Origin: Candidatus Saccharimonadota bacterium
Lineage (GTDB): Bacteria > Patescibacteriota > Saccharimonadia > Saccharimonadales > Saccharimonadaceae
NCBI GenBank assembly: GCA_030528625.1
Contig: JAUMYN010000003.1
Coordinates: 1-51,557, forward strand
DNA length: 51,557 nucleotides
Reading direction: 5' to 3'
Positions 1 through 7,882 of this stretch are shown here, in pieces (position 1 is the stretch's first letter; every line of letters starts with the position of its first letter). The position numbers and the translations under genes were made by a program. Under the pieces are notes generated by a model. It ran no database searches. It saw only the letters and a list, made by a program, of their open reading frames with translations, and was not told where the DNA came from.

Positions 1-605
1 GCCGTTTTTCAACCGCCGCCCTGACGCTGATTCGTGGCTTGAAAGACCCAGTGGAGCAGGAGCATTATTTACAAGTTGTCGCTCGGACAACGGGTGTGAG
101 TATGACGGCGCTACAGGCCAAGCTCAGCGGAGTGACTGTCGAACGGCCTCAGCTAAAACTCCCAAAAACCGCCAAGGTATCGCCGCAGCCTGCTCAGGAC
201 GAGACCGAAGAACGGATTATCGGCCTGGCGCTACGTCACCCCGAGCTGCGTCGCTGGGTAGCCGCGCTGCCGACGGCGGCTATGGCAACTCCGCTACTTC
301 AGCAACTACTGGAAGCGCTGCGTCAGCCAGCTCAGCCGGGGATATCGTATAAGCAGCTATTGCAAAATAATGAGCAGTATGTAAAAATAGTACAGTTAAA
401 AATTGACAATTGGTATGCCAACTGGGAGGAGTCAGACCTCGACAAGGAAATGGCACGATTGGTCAAGAAAGCAGTAACCAAACACCGCGAACAACACCTA
501 CAACACCTAGTAGCTCGCCTGCGAGACGCCGAGGCGGCGGGTGATGAAGCGAGCGCCGCACCGCTGCGCCGCCAAATAAATGCACTAATCAAGGAGAAAA
601 CGTGA
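1..605 (+). CDS. dnaG: DNA primase DnaG, C-terminal part (5' end outside window)
   Basis: The reading frame is already open at base 3 and runs to the TGA at 603-605, so only about 200 C-terminal residues are visible. They begin with a stretch ([16 protein letters not shown]) typical of the region after the TOPRIM core of DnaG, where the chain enters the helicase-interacting C-terminal domain. The remainder is charged and helical, as in that domain. DnaG lays down RNA primers for replication. The stop overlaps the GTG start of rpoD by 4 bp (GTGA), the classic dnaG-rpoD arrangement, so the two are probably translationally coupled. No catalytic motif lies inside the window; the call rests on the C-terminal sequence and on the neighbour. 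Confidence 0.82.
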   Translation, partial: RFSTAALTLIRGLKDPVEQEHYLQVVARTTGVSMTALQAKLSGVTVERPQLKLPKTAKVSPQPAQDETEERIIGLALRHPELRRWVAALPTAAMATPLLQQLLEALRQPAQPGISYKQLLQNNEQYVKIVQLKIDNWYANWEESDLDKEMARLVKKAVTKHREQHLQHLVARLRDAEAAGDEASAAPLRRQINALIKEKT

Positions 606-1558
606 CCGATAGCAGCCAACCTTATACTAACGACGATTTTATTGAACCGGACTTTACCGGCGATGAATATGATGACGCCGAAGACCTCGAGGCGTTGAAT
701 AATACGCAATATCTGGACGATATTTCTGACGACTCGGTGCGGCTTTACCTGCGTGAAATCGGGAAAATTCCGCTGCTGAGCGCCGATGAAGAGATGGAGC
801 TAGCGCAGCGAGTACTGAAAGGCGACAAGAAAGCCAAAGACAAGATGGCCGAGGCGAATATGCGCCTGGTGGTATCGATTGCTAAGCGCTACTCGGGCCG
901 CGGCCTTGATTTTTTGGATTTGATTCAAGAGGGCAATACTGGTCTGCTGCGCGCTGTAGAGAAGTTTGATCCGGACAAGGGCTTCAAGTTTTCAACCTAT
1001 GCCACCTGGTGGATTCGCCAGGCAATCACCCGCGCCATTGCTGATCAGGCGCGCACTATTCGTATCCCGGTGCATATGGTGGAGACCATCAACAAGCTGC
1101 TGCGTACCCAGCGGCGGATGACCCAGGAGCTCAACCGCGAGCCAACCATTGAGGAGCTGGCAAAAGAGCTCGAGATGGAGCCGGAAAAAATCGAATATGT
1201 GATGAAAATCAAGCAGGATATTTCATCACTGGACGCTGGGGTAGGGCGTGACGGCGACGAAGAAGACTCGGTCTTGGGTGATTTTATCGAAGACGAGGAG
1301 ACGATTTCACCGGAAGATTCGGCAACCAACCAGCTGCTAAAAGAACAGGTCAATGAGGTGCTGTCAAGCTTGAGTGATCGCGAACAGAAGATCATTCGGA
1401 TGCGCTTCGGGCTGGACAATGGGAAGAGTCATACGCTGGAAGAAGTAGGTCAGCAGTTTGCGGTGACGCGCGAGCGGATTCGCCAGATTGAAGCCAAAGC
1501 GCTGGCCAAGCTGCGCCGCCACAGGGATGCTAAAAAGCTGTACGAATATCTTAGCTAA
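602..1558 (+). CDS. rpoD: RNA polymerase primary sigma factor RpoD (sigma-70)
   Basis: This 318-residue sigma-70 factor selects promoters for RNA polymerase. An acidic N-terminus of about 40 residues is followed by region 1.2 ([16 protein letters not shown]). Regions 2.1-2.4 follow ([54 protein letters not shown]), then region 3, and region 4 with the helix-turn-helix [20 protein letters not shown] near the C-terminus. It lacks the large region 1.1 and non-conserved insert of the E. coli protein, so it is short but complete. The GTG start overlaps the dnaG stop. Its target preference is likely mirrored by the many TGnTATAAT/TACAAT boxes in this window. Confidence 0.96.
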   Translation: MTDSSQPYTNDDFIEPDFTGDEYDDAEDLEALNNTQYLDDISDDSVRLYLREIGKIPLLSADEEMELAQRVLKGDKKAKDKMAEANMRLVVSIAKRYSGRGLDFLDLIQEGNTGLLRAVEKFDPDKGFKFSTYATWWIRQAITRAIADQARTIRIPVHMVETINKLLRTQRRMTQELNREPTIEELAKELEMEPEKIEYVMKIKQDISSLDAGVGRDGDEEDSVLGDFIEDEETISPEDSATNQLLKEQVNEVLSSLSDREQKIIRMRFGLDNGKSHTLEEVGQQFAVTRERIRQIEAKALAKLRRHRDAKKLYEYLS

Positions 1559-1572
1559 GCGCCGCCGCTCAT

Positions 1573-1649
1573 TTGACAAAATATATTTTCTGTGCTACAA
1601 TTAAAGACGTTGGATAATCTAACACAAACAACCAAAAGCATGCTACAAT
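1573..1649 (+). promoter_or_regulatory. Tandem promoters for the 1688-2192 envelope genes
   Basis: P1 is TTGACA (1573-1578), 17 bases, then TACAAT (1596-1601) with an upstream TGc extension. P2 is TGcTACAAT with its -10 at 1644-1649, predicting a start near 1656 and a leader of about 30 nt that includes the AAAGGAGG ribosome site at 1676-1683. P1 is one of few clear -35 elements in the window. Confidence 0.6.
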
Positions 1650-1687
1650 AGAGTTACAACCATTTGAATCTCGCGAAAGGAGGTCGT

Positions 1688-1906
1688 ATGCAAGATATGC
1701 ACACCGTTGTCATTCTCCTGTCGGTACTGGTCGGGCTCTTGTCGATACTATCACTCATTATGATGGGGGTGATCATCGCCCTACTCGTCAAGGTTCGTCG
1801 TATCGCGCACAAAGTCGATACCATCACTGGTAATATTGCGCGCGCTACCGAGTGGCTGTCGCCTGCCAAGGTGTTTGGAGAGATTCGTCAACTGTTCCAT
1901 AAATAA
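1688..1906 (+). CDS. Small single-pass membrane protein
   Basis: A protein of 72 residues. Residues about 5-35 form one strongly hydrophobic helix (HTVVILLSVLVGLLSILSLI and onward), followed by a basic, cytoplasm-like tail ending in IRQLFHK. The ATG at 1688 is chosen over an upstream in-frame TTG at 1664 because a perfect AAAGGAGG (1676-1683) sits directly before 1688. It precedes a YtxH-like gene with a similar strong ribosome site, and the two probably form one envelope-related transcript. I recognise no family with certainty; DUF948-like or YtxH-partner proteins have this layout. No enzymatic role is visible. Confidence 0.7.
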   Translation: MQDMHTVVILLSVLVGLLSILSLIMMGVIIALLVKVRRIAHKVDTITGNIARATEWLSPAKVFGEIRQLFHK

Positions 1907-1922
1907 GTAAAGGAGGACTATT

Positions 1923-2192
1923 ATGAAAAAAGTTATCGCTGCCGTAGGTGCTATCGCCGCTGGATTTGCCGCTGGTGTACTATTAGCGCCAAAGAGTGGT
2001 AAAGAAACTCGCCAGGACCTGAAGCGCAAGGTGGCCGAGTTGAAGAAAAAGGCCGACAAGACTGCCAAGCAGGCCAAGGCCGCAGCCAAGGACAGCCTGG
2101 GTGCTCTCAAGACCGGTGCGCAAAAAGTCGGTGATGTCGCTGCTGAAACCGCCCGCGATGTCAAGGGTAATGTCGAAAAGCGCTTTAAATAA
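1923..2192 (+). CDS. YtxH-domain membrane-anchored protein
   Basis: An 89-residue protein. The N-terminal hydrophobic helix (VIAAVGAIAAGFAAGVLLAP) is followed by the hallmark APKSGKETR of the YtxH family. After it comes a long Lys/Ala-rich amphipathic helix resembling LEA or apolipoprotein-like repeats. YtxH proteins are linked to general and envelope stress in Firmicutes; their molecular role is unclear. The start has a strong AAAGGAGG site about 10 bases upstream. It follows the 1688 gene by 16 bases and is followed by a stem-loop terminator, so the pair looks like a closed two-gene operon. Confidence 0.8.
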   Translation: MKKVIAAVGAIAAGFAAGVLLAPKSGKETRQDLKRKVAELKKKADKTAKQAKAAAKDSLGALKTGAQKVGDVAAETARDVKGNVEKRFK

Positions 2193-2214
2193 TCGCTGGT
2201 GAGCTACCATAGTC

Positions 2215-2243
2215 AACACCCCGTCAAGTAGGCGGGGTGTTTG
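2215..2243 (+). terminator. Stem-loop after the YtxH gene
   Basis: A 9-bp perfect inverted repeat AACACCCCG (2215-2223) / CGGGGTGTT (2233-2241) with a 9-base loop is followed by a short T run. It lies 23 bases after the YtxH stop codon. Confidence 0.65.
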
Positions 2244-2277
2244 CTGCGGGGCGGCGTTGCCCAGGGGTGTCATCTGG

Positions 2278-2318
2278 TATATACTACAAGAGAAGACGAG
2301 CAGAACTAAGCCGAAGGA
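2278..2318 (+). promoter_or_regulatory. yebC promoter and ribosome site
   Basis: TGgTATATACT gives a -10 at 2280-2285 (TATACT) or 2278-2283. The predicted start near 2292 yields a leader of about 33 nt carrying an AAGGAG site a few bases before the ATG at 2325. This gene therefore has a conventional leader, unlike many neighbours. Confidence 0.5.
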
Positions 2319-2324
2319 GTAAAG

Positions 2325-3044
2325 ATGGCAGGACATAGTAAGTGGGCCAAAATTAAACGAGACAAGGGTGCGAATGATGCCAAGCGAGGCGCGATATTTA
2401 CCAAACTAGGCAACCAAATCGCGGTGGCGGCGCGCGGCGGCACCGATCCGACGCTGAACTCGGCGCTAGCGCTAGCGATTGAAAAGGCCAAGGCCGCTAA
2501 TATGCCGGGGGCCAATATTCAGCGGGCGATAGACCGGGTGGCGGATAAAAACGCCGCGGCGCTGGAAGAAATTACCTATGAGGGTTATGGGCCGGGCGGG
2601 GTTGGCCTGATTATCGAGACGGCAACAGACAACCGCAACCGTACTTTCCCAGAGGTCAAGACGGCTCTAGTAAAAAACGGCGGCCGGATCGCTGATGCTG
2701 GCAGCGTGGCCTTTCAGTTTACTCGAAAGGGCGTGATTACGGTTGAGGGTACGGGCGAGGAATTACTGCTGCAGATTCTTGAGGCCGGCGCAGAGGACGC
2801 GACGGAAGAAGACGGCGAGATGATTGTCTACACCGATCAAAAAGATCTAGCGGCGGTGCGGACAGCATTAGTCGAGCAGGGCTTGCGCGTCAAGGACGCC
2901 GAGCTGCAATATGTGGCCAATACGCCGGTTGAGGTGGCAGACGCTGAGACGGCACAGAAGCTGCTAAAGGTCATGGACGCATTGGATGATCTGGACGATG
3001 TAGTGAACGTCCATACCAACGCCGACATTACAGCTGATATTTAG
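2325..3044 (+). CDS. yebC: YebC/PmpR-family protein (TACO1-like)
   Basis: A full-length (239-residue) YebC/PmpR/TACO1 protein. The diagnostic N-terminus AGHSKWAKIKRDKGANDAKR and the following IFTKL are present, as are the internal EITYEGYGPGGVGLIIE and the NRNRTFPEVKTALVKNGG segment. Family members have been described as transcriptional regulators and, more recently, as translation factors that relieve ribosome stalling at difficult peptide sequences. In many bacteria yebC lies beside ruvC and ruvA; here a surface-protein gene separates it from ruvC. It has its own promoter and an AAGGAG ribosome site. Confidence 0.96.
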   Translation: MAGHSKWAKIKRDKGANDAKRGAIFTKLGNQIAVAARGGTDPTLNSALALAIEKAKAANMPGANIQRAIDRVADKNAAALEEITYEGYGPGGVGLIIETATDNRNRTFPEVKTALVKNGGRIADAGSVAFQFTRKGVITVEGTGEELLLQILEAGAEDATEEDGEMIVYTDQKDLAAVRTALVEQGLRVKDAELQYVANTPVEVADAETAQKLLKVMDALDDLDDVVNVHTNADITADI

Positions 3045-3060
3045 AGCGCTAGAGTAGTCG

Positions 3061-3089
3061 ACACCGCTCGTTTGGTCGGGTGGTGTTTT
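3061..3089 (+). terminator. Stem-loop after yebC
   Basis: ACACCGCTCG (3061-3070) can pair with CGGGTGGTGT (3077-3086) over 10 bp including two G-U pairs, with loop TTTGGT and a following TTT. It lies 16 bases past the yebC stop. Confidence 0.5.
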
Positions 3090-3128
3090 ATGGTACACTG
3101 GAAGTGACAAGCATAAGCAGGAGTGAGC

Positions 3129-4985
3129 ATGGGGTGGATGCGCAGAGGGCTACTTATGGTACTGATCGCGGTGCTGGTTGTGCCGACGCCGTTGGCTGGT
3201 GCCAGTGCTCCGCTGGGTGCGGATCACGAGCCGCTATCGACTGCGGAGACGGCATCGTCCGCAACTGAACTAGCAAATCCGCCGACAGAGATAGAGCCAG
3301 CGTCAAAGCAGCCGCTCGTAGCCGACGATGCATCGTCCGCGGCACGCACTGCACCACCGACAGCGCCAGCGGGAGTAATTGAGCCGCCAGCCGCTAGCAC
3401 GCCAGCGAATGTAGCGGAGGCCCCAAATGCACCTACCGCGCCGCCAGCTACTTCAGTACCGCCGACCGAAACGGCAGCAAACGCAACGGCGACCACCTCT
3501 GCGCCGTTTTTTCCGCCGCCAGCGCCATCACCCTCTAAGCCAGTAGCAACCACGCCGGATATTGCTATAACGGCGTTTGTTGGTGGTGTGCGGCTGGAGT
3601 TGGTTGAGCTGTACAATCAGAGCGATCATCATATCGACATGAGCGCCGTGTCGCTACGAGCGGTAAGTCAACAGGGTGAGGCGCAGCAGCTGTCGTTTGG
3701 TGCTGGCTACCTCCTGCGCGGTCGCTTCCTTAGCTATGGTGCCGAACAGAATACCTTTCGCCCTTTTGCGCAGCTACCGCGGGAGTTTAGTAAGGATATT
3801 TCTCGAATAGAGTTGCTGTATAGAGGCGCCGTCATCCAAGTCATCGCTGATATTCCGGTAGGGCTGTCGGCTCAGGTAGCCATTCATAAACAGCGCGGCA
3901 GCAAGTACGTCAAGCAAACCGGCGAGCTCGAGAAAGATTTTCAGCTGGCGCACCCCCAGGGCGTGTCGTTTTATGATGACGAGCTATACATCCCACCCGT
4001 CAATACTGCTGGCCTGACGATCACCGAGATACTCACCAATCCGCGCCACTGTTTGGTGGACGAGCCAGAGCTGGGTGCCTGCGCAGATTTTATAGAGGTG
4101 GCAAATCGGGGAACGCAGCCAATTGATCTTGGTAAGTATCGACTGCGGTTTGGTATATACGGCGACACGCCAAGTATCGCCAACACCTTTCACTGGGAGC
4201 ATGATCCAGCTCTTGAGGCTGAGATTATACTACAGCCCCAGGAAGTGTTGGTGGTGTGGCGTCGTGATGACGGGAAAGCATTGAGCCTTGCGGCGGAGGA
4301 TCGGTCGGTGTGGCTAGAGGACGCCAAGGGCCTTGCGAGATACCAAACGGTGGCGGTGCGAGAAACTGGTCGAGCGTCGCGTCGAGGGGCGTCATGGGCG
4401 CTGTTTGACAATGGGTGGCACTGGGCAGTGCCGACGCCAGGGACCCGGGCAAATCTTCGCCTGCCTGAAGCAGGTCGAGGAGCCAGCGCACCCGAGGGCC
4501 TGGCGCCTTGTCCCGCTGGGCAGTATCGGCATCCTGAGACTAAGCGTTGCCGCAAGATTGTGGCGGCCAAAACGCCAGCACCGTGTCGCGAGGGGTATTA
4601 TCGTTCGGAAATCACCGGCCGTTGTCGTTCTATTGCTGCTGCGGCGGCTAAGACGCTCAAACCCTGTGCCGATGGCTATTTTCGCAATCCCGCAACGGGG
4701 CGCTGCAAGAAAATTGCTGCCGATAGCGAAGTGCTCAAGGAATGCCCCGAAGGATTTGAACGTAACCCGGTAACCAATCGCTGCCGTAAAATCAAAGCCG
4801 CTAGTATGCCGCTGGCCGAATTCGCGCCCGAGCAGGTACAGCAGGTGGCTGGTGCTGCGTGGGGCTGGTGGGTGTTTGGCGGTGTTGGCTTGCTAGCGGC
4901 GGGCTACGGCGTCTGGCAGTGGCGCTGGGAGTTGGGACGGCTGCTGCGGCGCATGGGCGCAGTGTTCACCTCAGGCAGAAAATAG
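3129..4985 (+). CDS. Secreted lamin-tail surface protein with four Cys-hairpin repeats and a C-terminal anchor
   Basis: A protein of 618 residues. Residues 1-27 are a signal peptide (two Arg, then LLMVLIAVLVV, ending AGASA). Residues about 28-140 are a Pro/Ala/Thr-rich linker. Two lamin-tail-like beta domains follow, starting near residues 143 (ITAFVGGVRLELVELYNQSD) and 293 (GLTITEILTNPR, DFIEVANRG). Residues about 460-555 hold four tandem modules of the form C-x2-G-[YF]-x-R-x4-[TK]-x-RC-[RK]-x-I. A transmembrane helix at about 577-596 and a basic tail close the protein. The ATG at 3129 is chosen over a GTG at 3123 because AGGAG (3119-3123) spaces properly to it. It is likely a cell-surface or host-contact protein; the function is unknown. 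Confidence 0.8.
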   Translation: MGWMRRGLLMVLIAVLVVPTPLAGASAPLGADHEPLSTAETASSATELANPPTEIEPASKQPLVADDASSAARTAPPTAPAGVIEPPAASTPANVAEAPNAPTAPPATSVPPTETAANATATTSAPFFPPPAPSPSKPVATTPDIAITAFVGGVRLELVELYNQSDHHIDMSAVSLRAVSQQGEAQQLSFGAGYLLRGRFLSYGAEQNTFRPFAQLPREFSKDISRIELLYRGAVIQVIADIPVGLSAQVAIHKQRGSKYVKQTGELEKDFQLAHPQGVSFYDDELYIPPVNTAGLTITEILTNPRHCLVDEPELGACADFIEVANRGTQPIDLGKYRLRFGIYGDTPSIANTFHWEHDPALEAEIILQPQEVLVVWRRDDGKALSLAAEDRSVWLEDAKGLARYQTVAVRETGRASRRGASWALFDNGWHWAVPTPGTRANLRLPEAGRGASAPEGLAPCPAGQYRHPETKRCRKIVAAKTPAPCREGYYRSEITGRCRSIAAAAAKTLKPCADGYFRNPATGRCKKIAADSEVLKECPEGFERNPVTNRCRKIKAASMPLAEFAPEQVQQVAGAAWGWWVFGGVGLLAAGYGVWQWRWELGRLLRRMGAVFTSGRK

Positions 4986-4987
4986 CG

Positions 4988-5002
4988 TATCATAGAGCCA
5001 TG
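4988..5002 (+). promoter_or_regulatory. Leaderless-type promoter of ruvC
   Basis: TATCAT at 4988-4993 ends 6 bases before the ATG at 5000, so transcription should begin at or beside the start codon. No ribosome site is present. Confidence 0.5.
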
Positions 5003-5479
5003 AGGATTATCGGTATTGATCCGGGGACGGGGATTTTGGGCTTTGGCGTGATTGATGTTGCGCGCGGTAGCTACAAACTAGTGACAGCGGGAGTGGTGCG
5101 GACGCCGGCGCATACGCCGCTGGACGAGCGGTTGGAAGAGATTTTTGATAGCCTGACAGAGATTATTACTGAGACGAAGCCGCAGGTGATGTCAATTGAA
5201 AAACTGTTTTTTGCCCGCAATGTTACGACAGCGATAAGCGTATCGCATGCCCGCGGCGTGGCAATGCTGGCGGGGCGAAAGGCGGGCTTGGAGATTGCTG
5301 AATATACCCCGCTGCAAATCAAACAGACATTGACGGGCTATGGCAAGGCCGATAAAAAGCAGGTCCAGGAAATGGTGCGGCTGAACCTGGGCCTCAGCGA
5401 GGTGCCAAAGCCTGACGACTGTGCTGATGCGCTGGCCGCAGCGGTGACGCATGCGGCGATGAATCGAGGAGGACGATAA
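5000..5479 (+). CDS. ruvC: Holliday junction resolvase RuvC
   Basis: A 159-residue nuclease that cuts Holliday junctions moved by RuvAB. The N-terminal IIGIDPGTGILGFG holds the first catalytic Asp. SIEKLFFARN holds the second acidic residue. The C-terminal PDDCADALAAAVTHA supplies the final Asp pair. Length and motif order match the family. An upstream in-frame extension to 4859 lies inside the preceding gene and is rejected: the ATG at 5000 starts exactly at the conserved N-terminus and at the predicted transcription start. The TAA stop overlaps the next ATG by one base. Confidence 0.96.
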   Translation: MRIIGIDPGTGILGFGVIDVARGSYKLVTAGVVRTPAHTPLDERLEEIFDSLTEIITETKPQVMSIEKLFFARNVTTAISVSHARGVAMLAGRKAGLEIAEYTPLQIKQTLTGYGKADKKQVQEMVRLNLGLSEVPKPDDCADALAAAVTHAAMNRGGR

Positions 5480-6066
5480 TGGGCGGAACGTTTGCTTTGG
5501 GTAATCCGCTGTATAGCGAAGTTCCCGGCTGGAAGCCTGGCGGTTGGCGCGAGATGCCGCAAATTATCCAGAATGAAAAAATGATCAAAGGTTTTTTCGG
5601 CGACTATCGGTGGCTGAGTAGTTTTGGCCGGGCGCATCTGGAGCTAGACGGCGCTCAGTACCCCAATGTTGAGGTGGCGTACCAAGCGGCCAAGTGGCGG
5701 CCAGAAGATCGACGGGTGTTTCAGGGTATGACTGGCGAGCAGGCGATTACCTACAATCGTCAACATGTGCCGAATCGCTATACGGCTGATGAATGGGACG
5801 CAGTAAAGTTGGCAGTGATGGCGCAGTTGGTGGGTCAGAAATTTTGCCCGGTCGATAACCCGGAGAACGCTGAACGATTGTTAGCGACGGGCGATAGGTA
5901 TCTTGAAGAAACCAACTGGTGGGGCGATACGTTTTGGGGTAAAAATTTGCGCGGCGAGGGTGAGAATAACCTTGGCGAGATCTTAATGGCGGTGCGGTGG
6001 ACGCTGCGAGAGGTGTCGAGCAAGCATTGCCTATGCGGCGAAGTTTTGGGTATACTTGAGACATGA
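5479..6066 (+). CDS. NADAR (YbiA/DUF1768) family protein
   Basis: A 195-residue NADAR-fold protein. The signature FFGDYRWLSSFGRAHLELDG lies near residue 40. EVAYQAAKW follows, and the C-terminal GDTFWGKNLRGEGENNLGEI is the conserved end of the family. Known members either hydrolyse N-glycosidic bonds of riboflavin intermediates (plant and bacterial YbiA-like) or remove ADP-ribose from guanine in nucleic acid (DarT-associated NADAR). The gene sits between ruvC and ruvA, overlapping both (1 bp and 4 bp), which suggests a DNA-repair link; that is inference. The first 30 residues are an extension beyond the core. A GGAGG site precedes the ATG. Confidence 0.88.
   Translation: MGGTFALGNPLYSEVPGWKPGGWREMPQIIQNEKMIKGFFGDYRWLSSFGRAHLELDGAQYPNVEVAYQAAKWRPEDRRVFQGMTGEQAITYNRQHVPNRYTADEWDAVKLAVMAQLVGQKFCPVDNPENAERLLATGDRYLEETNWWGDTFWGKNLRGEGENNLGEILMAVRWTLREVSSKHCLCGEVLGILET
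6051..6065 (+). promoter_or_regulatory. Internal leaderless-type promoter of ruvA
   Basis: TATACT at 6051-6056, inside the 3' end of the NADAR gene, ends 6 bases before the ruvA ATG at 6063. ruvA may thus be transcribed both by read-through and from its own start. Confidence 0.5.
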
Positions 6067-6638
6067 TAGCACATGTTTCGGGAGTAGTGGCGGAAAAATT
6101 TAATGGCGCACTGGTGATTGATGTTGCTGGAATTGGCTATGAGGTGAGCGTGCCGGCGGGTGATTTTGACGGCCCGGCGCTGGGCGATGAGCTGAAGCTA
6201 TACACCTATCATCACATTCGCGAGCAAGCGGAAGAGCTGTTTGGTTTTTCAACTTTGGCGGCGAAAAAGTTGTTTGAGCTGCTGATTACGGTGCAGGGCG
6301 TCGGGCCAAAGGCAGCTCTGGCGATTCTCAGCCTGGGCGACGTTGAGGCGGTGCGTAATGCTATTGCTAACGCCGACGCAGCGTTTATACAAAAAGCGGC
6401 CGGTGTGGGCAAAAAAACCGCCGAGCGCGTAGTGGTTGATCTGAGTGATAAAGTAGGCCTGCCAACACAGTACGGCCGTAGGGATGTGTCGGTGCAGACG
6501 GAGCTAGATACCGCCGATGAAGCACTAGAGGCGCTGATGGCGCTGGGCTACACCTTGGCGGATGCAACGAAAGCGCTGGAAGGTGTTGATCCGAGCCTGC
6601 CGACAGCGCAGCGGGTGACGGAGGCGTTGCGCGGATGA
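6063..6638 (+). CDS. ruvA: Holliday junction branch-migration protein RuvA
   Basis: A 191-residue RuvA, the tetramer that holds a Holliday junction and loads RuvB. Domain I begins MIAHVSGVVAEKFNGALVID with VAGIGYEVSVP. Domain II has helix-hairpin-helix motifs LLITVQGVGPKAALAILS and AAGVGKKTAERVVVDL. Domain III, the RuvB-binding part, is the final ~45 residues with ALMALGYTLADATKAL. It overlaps the NADAR gene by 4 bp (ATGA) and the next SDR gene by 4 bp. Its partner ruvB is 2 kb downstream in its own unit. Confidence 0.96.
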   Translation: MIAHVSGVVAEKFNGALVIDVAGIGYEVSVPAGDFDGPALGDELKLYTYHHIREQAEELFGFSTLAAKKLFELLITVQGVGPKAALAILSLGDVEAVRNAIANADAAFIQKAAGVGKKTAERVVVDLSDKVGLPTQYGRRDVSVQTELDTADEALEALMALGYTLADATKALEGVDPSLPTAQRVTEALRG

Positions 6639-7342
6639 ATCGCTCGGTGGAAAAACGGACGGTTATTATCACTGGGGCGAGCGACGGGCTGGGTGCGGCA
6701 ATACAAGAGACAGCTCGGCGCGCCGGTTTCCAGACAGTTAATATCGCACGCCGCCCACATCCGCAGGCGACGCACAATATTCAGGCCGATTTATCAACGG
6801 TCGAAGGTGTTTTTCAGGCGGTCGCTGATCTACAAAAGCTCAATTGCACGCCCGCAGCTATCATTTTTAATGCTGGCGTGTTGAGCGTTGAGCCGATTGC
6901 GCATATTTCTGTTAGCGAATATGAACGAGTGATGAACCTGAACCTTCGGGCGCCGCTGTTGATGGCGAGTCGGCTCTATGATTGGTTGCGTGAGCACGGT
7001 GCGGATATTGTAATGATGAACGCCATCTCTGCCCAGCGAGCTTACACAGGCCAGGCGGTATATGATGTTTCGAAATGGGCGCTGCGCGGGCTGACGGAAG
7101 ACTTGCGGCTGGAGCTGGCCGGAACACTATGCAGGGTGATTGGGGTCTATCCTGGGATGCTTGATACTAATATGGCGACGAAAATGCCTTCGCCGCTCCC
7201 CAATAGTACATCGCCAACCATTCCGGCGCAGGAATTGGCGGAAATGATTATCAACGCGATTCAGCTACCGAAGCAGATGGCGGTGGAGGACATCATTATT
7301 GATAGGCGAAAATTCCCGAAGCGAAAGGATGGTGATGAATAG
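6635..7342 (+). CDS. Short-chain dehydrogenase/reductase (SDR)
   Basis: A 235-residue classical SDR. The cofactor glycine motif TGASDGLG is at residues 14-21, the NAG motif (IFNAGVLS) near residue 80, a Ser in MMNAISAQRAY, and the catalytic pair in YDVSK. The residue after the second beta strand is Arg (IARRPH), suggesting NADP preference. The substrate cannot be read from sequence. The start overlaps the ruvA stop (ATGA), so it is cotranscribed with the ruv genes, although a repair role is not implied. Confidence 0.88.
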   Translation: MNRSVEKRTVIITGASDGLGAAIQETARRAGFQTVNIARRPHPQATHNIQADLSTVEGVFQAVADLQKLNCTPAAIIFNAGVLSVEPIAHISVSEYERVMNLNLRAPLLMASRLYDWLREHGADIVMMNAISAQRAYTGQAVYDVSKWALRGLTEDLRLELAGTLCRVIGVYPGMLDTNMATKMPSPLPNSTSPTIPAQELAEMIINAIQLPKQMAVEDIIIDRRKFPKRKDGDE

Positions 7343-7381
7343 CCGACCAAGCGTTCTACTGTACAAGGAGATGCTAAAGGC

Positions 7382-7882
7382 ATGAAAGTGCTGGCGCGTG
7401 ATATGTGGCGCAAGGAGTATGCGCTAGAGGTGAAGGCTATAGCGTGGCGCCCCAGCGTATATGGGGTGCTGATTGAACATGACCATGTGTTGGTGGTGCC
7501 TCTTTATGATAGCGGGTACGGGCTGCCGGGCGGCGGGGTGGAGCTTGATGAGTCATTTGAGCAGGCTTTGGTGCGAGAGATGAAAGAGGAAACGGGCTTG
7601 ACGGTTAAGCCCGTACGGATGGTTGAATGTCGGGATGATTTTTTTGTCTGGAAGCCAGGGGAACCGGATCAGGAGGTTTATCATACGGTATTGGCGTTTT
7701 ATGAATGTCGGCGCGTGGCGGGCGAGCTGTCGAGCGATGGCCTGACCAGTGCCGAGCAGGGGTACATGCAGCAGGCAAAATGGGTGCCTCTGTCGGAGGT
7801 TGATACTATGCCGCAGTTCGGGTCGGTGGATATTGCGCCGGTGATTCATATGGTCGCAAGAAAGGAGAATAAAGATGAGTAA
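7382..7882 (+). CDS. Nudix hydrolase
   Basis: A 166-residue protein with a complete Nudix box: G-x5-E-x7-REMKEETGL starting in GGGVELDESF at about residue 50. The preceding YGLPGG is typical. Nudix enzymes hydrolyse nucleoside diphosphates linked to another moiety; likely substrates are damaged nucleotides or nucleotide sugars, but specificity is not readable. The ATG at 7382 has a weak AAAGG just upstream. The stop overlaps the following HIT gene by 8 bases, so the two are coupled nucleotide-hydrolase genes. Confidence 0.9.
   Translation: MKVLARDMWRKEYALEVKAIAWRPSVYGVLIEHDHVLVVPLYDSGYGLPGGGVELDESFEQALVREMKEETGLTVKPVRMVECRDDFFVWKPGEPDQEVYHTVLAFYECRRVAGELSSDGLTSAEQGYMQQAKWVPLSEVDTMPQFGSVDIAPVIHMVARKENKDE

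Noticed and set aside
4333-4773. A 146-codon frame inside the lamin-tail protein gene
   Set aside because: Arg-rich sequence in a shifted frame with no domain; the main frame has signal peptide, repeats and anchor.
4859-4999. An upstream extension of ruvC
   Set aside because: It lies in another frame of the transmembrane segment of the surface protein; RuvC homology begins exactly at the ATG at 5000.
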